Source: JAGBWK01 sp964544595
GTDB taxonomy: Bacteria; Bacteroidota; Bacteroidia; Bacteroidales; Muribaculaceae
Assembly: GCA_964544595.1 (NCBI GenBank)
Contig: CAZJBM010000008.1
Span: forward strand, 15,456-79,455
Reading direction: 5' to 3'
DNA: 64,000 nucleotides
Below, piece after piece: positions 63,072-64,000 of this stretch; positions within the stretch are counted from its first letter, which is position 1; each line of letters begins with the position of its first letter. Under the pieces are notes generated by a model, which saw only the letters and a list, made by a program, of their open reading frames with translations, was not told the origin of the DNA and did no database searches. Both the position numbers and the translations under genes were made by a program.

Positions 63072-64000
63072 TTAGATGCGGCCGAGGAATTTGAGAACTT
63101 GGTCGAGGACGTTCTGGGCGGTGAAGCCGAATTTCTCGTCGAGTACTTTGTAGGGGGCCGATGCTCCGAAGCGCTCCATGCCGAATATTTTGCCGTCGTT
63201 GCCTACGAGGGGCAGGAGGGTGGCGGGGAGGCCGGCTGTCAGGCCGAAGCGTTTCACTCCGGCGGGGAGGACGCTGTCGCGGTATTCTTTGGGCTGCTCT
63301 TCAAAGAGGCCGATCGAGGGGGCCGACACTACGCGGCAGGGTACTTCGCCGGCTTTGAGGAGCGCGGCAACTTCGCAGAGAAGGGACACTTCGGAGCCGT
63401 TGGCGATAAGCACTACCTGGGGATTGGGGTCGTCCATGACGACGTAGGCGCCTTTCTTGGCTCCCTGGGCGTCTTTCCAACGGTTGCCGTCGGCCGAGGG
63501 AAGGTCGGGGATGTTTTGGCGGGAGAGGACGAGTGCTGTGGGGGTGGAGTTGTTTTCCATCGCCATTTCCCAAGCTACGGTTGTCTCGACTGCGTCGGCG
63601 GGTCGGATTACGAGCATTGAGGGCTTGCCTGAGAAGTTTTTGATCTGCTCCATGAGGCGTATCTGGGCTTCCTGCTCGATAGGCTCGTGGGTGGGACCGT
63701 CTTCGCCCACGCGGAACGCGTCGTGGGTCCAGATGTATTTCACGGGGAGCTCCATGAGGGCGGCGAGGCGCACGGCGGGTTTCATGTAGTCGGAGAAGAC
63801 GAAGAATGTGCCGCAGGCGGCGAAGATGCCTCCGTGGGCAGCGATACCGTTCATGACTACGGCCATGGTCAGCTCAGAAACGCCGGCGTGGAGGAAGGCG
63901 CCTGAGAAGTCGCCGCGCACGATCGGGGTGGTCTTCTTGAGGAAGGCGTCGGTCTTGTCGGAGTTGGCGAGGTCGGCCGAGGATACGATCATGTTCTGCA
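63072..64000 (-). CDS. tkt: transketolase, C-terminal part (5' end outside window)
   Basis: The frame is open to the window edge with about 309 codons visible. It shows the pyrimidine-binding and C-terminal domains of transketolase: GVSELTMAVVMNGIAAHGG, TFFVFSDYMKPAVRLAAL, WTHDAFRVGEDGPTHEPIEQ and the end FGASAPYKVLDEKFGFT. Transfers two-carbon units in the pentose phosphate pathway. The thiamine-diphosphate-binding N-terminal half lies outside the window. Confidence 0.96.
   Translation of the reverse strand, partial: QNMIVSSADLANSDKTDAFLKKTTPIVRGDFSGAFLHAGVSELTMAVVMNGIAAHGGIFAACGTFFVFSDYMKPAVRLAALMELPVKYIWTHDAFRVGEDGPTHEPIEQEAQIRLMEQIKNFSGKPSMLVIRPADAVETTVAWEMAMENNSTPTALVLSRQNIPDLPSADGNRWKDAQGAKKGAYVVMDDPNPQVVLIANGSEVSLLCEVAALLKAGEVPCRVVSAPSIGLFEEQPKEYRDSVLPAGVKRFGLTAGLPATLLPLVGNDGKIFGMERFGASAPYKVLDEKFGFTAQNVLDQVLKFLGRI

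Overview
The window looks like chromosomal DNA of a gut Bacteroidales bacterium, most probably a Muribaculaceae (S24-7) relative. The grounds are the fused SecDF, the fused MurF-alanine racemase, the DUF4292, DUF3256 and GSCFA families, an OmpA/TPR/PD40 lipoprotein, and promoters of the Bacteroidetes type (TTG, 18-21 nt, TAnnTTTG). The species assignment is inference. Both window edges cut genes: secDF on the left and transketolase on the right.

Layout. 1-18.4 kb is GC-rich core genome: secDF, asnA, a C69 dipeptidase, queF-queC, a B3/B4-domain protein, a YciO-like protein, a PIN/RelB toxin-antitoxin pair, a TonB-dependent receptor, then dut, a TPR protein, a DUF4292 lipoprotein, a LytM/EnvC-like protein, a polysaccharide flippase and a zinc-ribbon protein. 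18.4-22.9 kb is an AT-rich island. It holds a three-gene operon of exported proteins (transglutaminase-like protein, an Rhs-core fragment fused to a HEXXGH zincin domain, and an unknown exported protein). It also holds the debris of a second copy of that toxin cassette, a small inverted-repeat element and an IS4-family relic. 22.9-26.5 kb has a DUF2156 protein, a DUF4143 ATPase, a repeat-rich spacer and a choloylglycine-hydrolase family enzyme. 27.5-35 kb is a type I restriction-modification operon (hsdM, a DUF1016/PDDEXK gene, hsdS, hsdR) with two small downstream genes, followed by tRNA-Gln. 35.6-52.5 kb is core genome: a DEAD-box helicase, a DUF3256 protein, xseA-xseB, a CvpA protein, sufBCD, a glycosyltransferase, a thioredoxin lipoprotein, an acyltransferase, a CapD-like epimerase, murF-alr and a GSCFA protein. 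52.8-64 kb has the OmpA lipoprotein, two paralogous calcium-motif membrane proteins, rpsF-rpsR-rplI, a GH10 xylanase, a second DUF1016 nuclease, a four-helix-bundle protein and transketolase.

The strongest candidates for something undescribed are as follows. (1) The secreted Rhs-anchor/HEXXGH operon with its duplicated, decayed neighbour. (2) Two DUF1016/PDDEXK nuclease genes, each bounded by direct repeats. One sits between hsdM and hsdS with an exact 15-bp repeat at both gene junctions. (3) A family of 166-bp elements flanked by TA, with 26-bp terminal inverted repeats. It has four full copies and several fragments, all in the same orientation upstream of genes, and carries a conserved short reading frame. 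(4) A very acidic 49-residue protein directly after hsdR. All functional statements come from reading motifs; no database search was possible.
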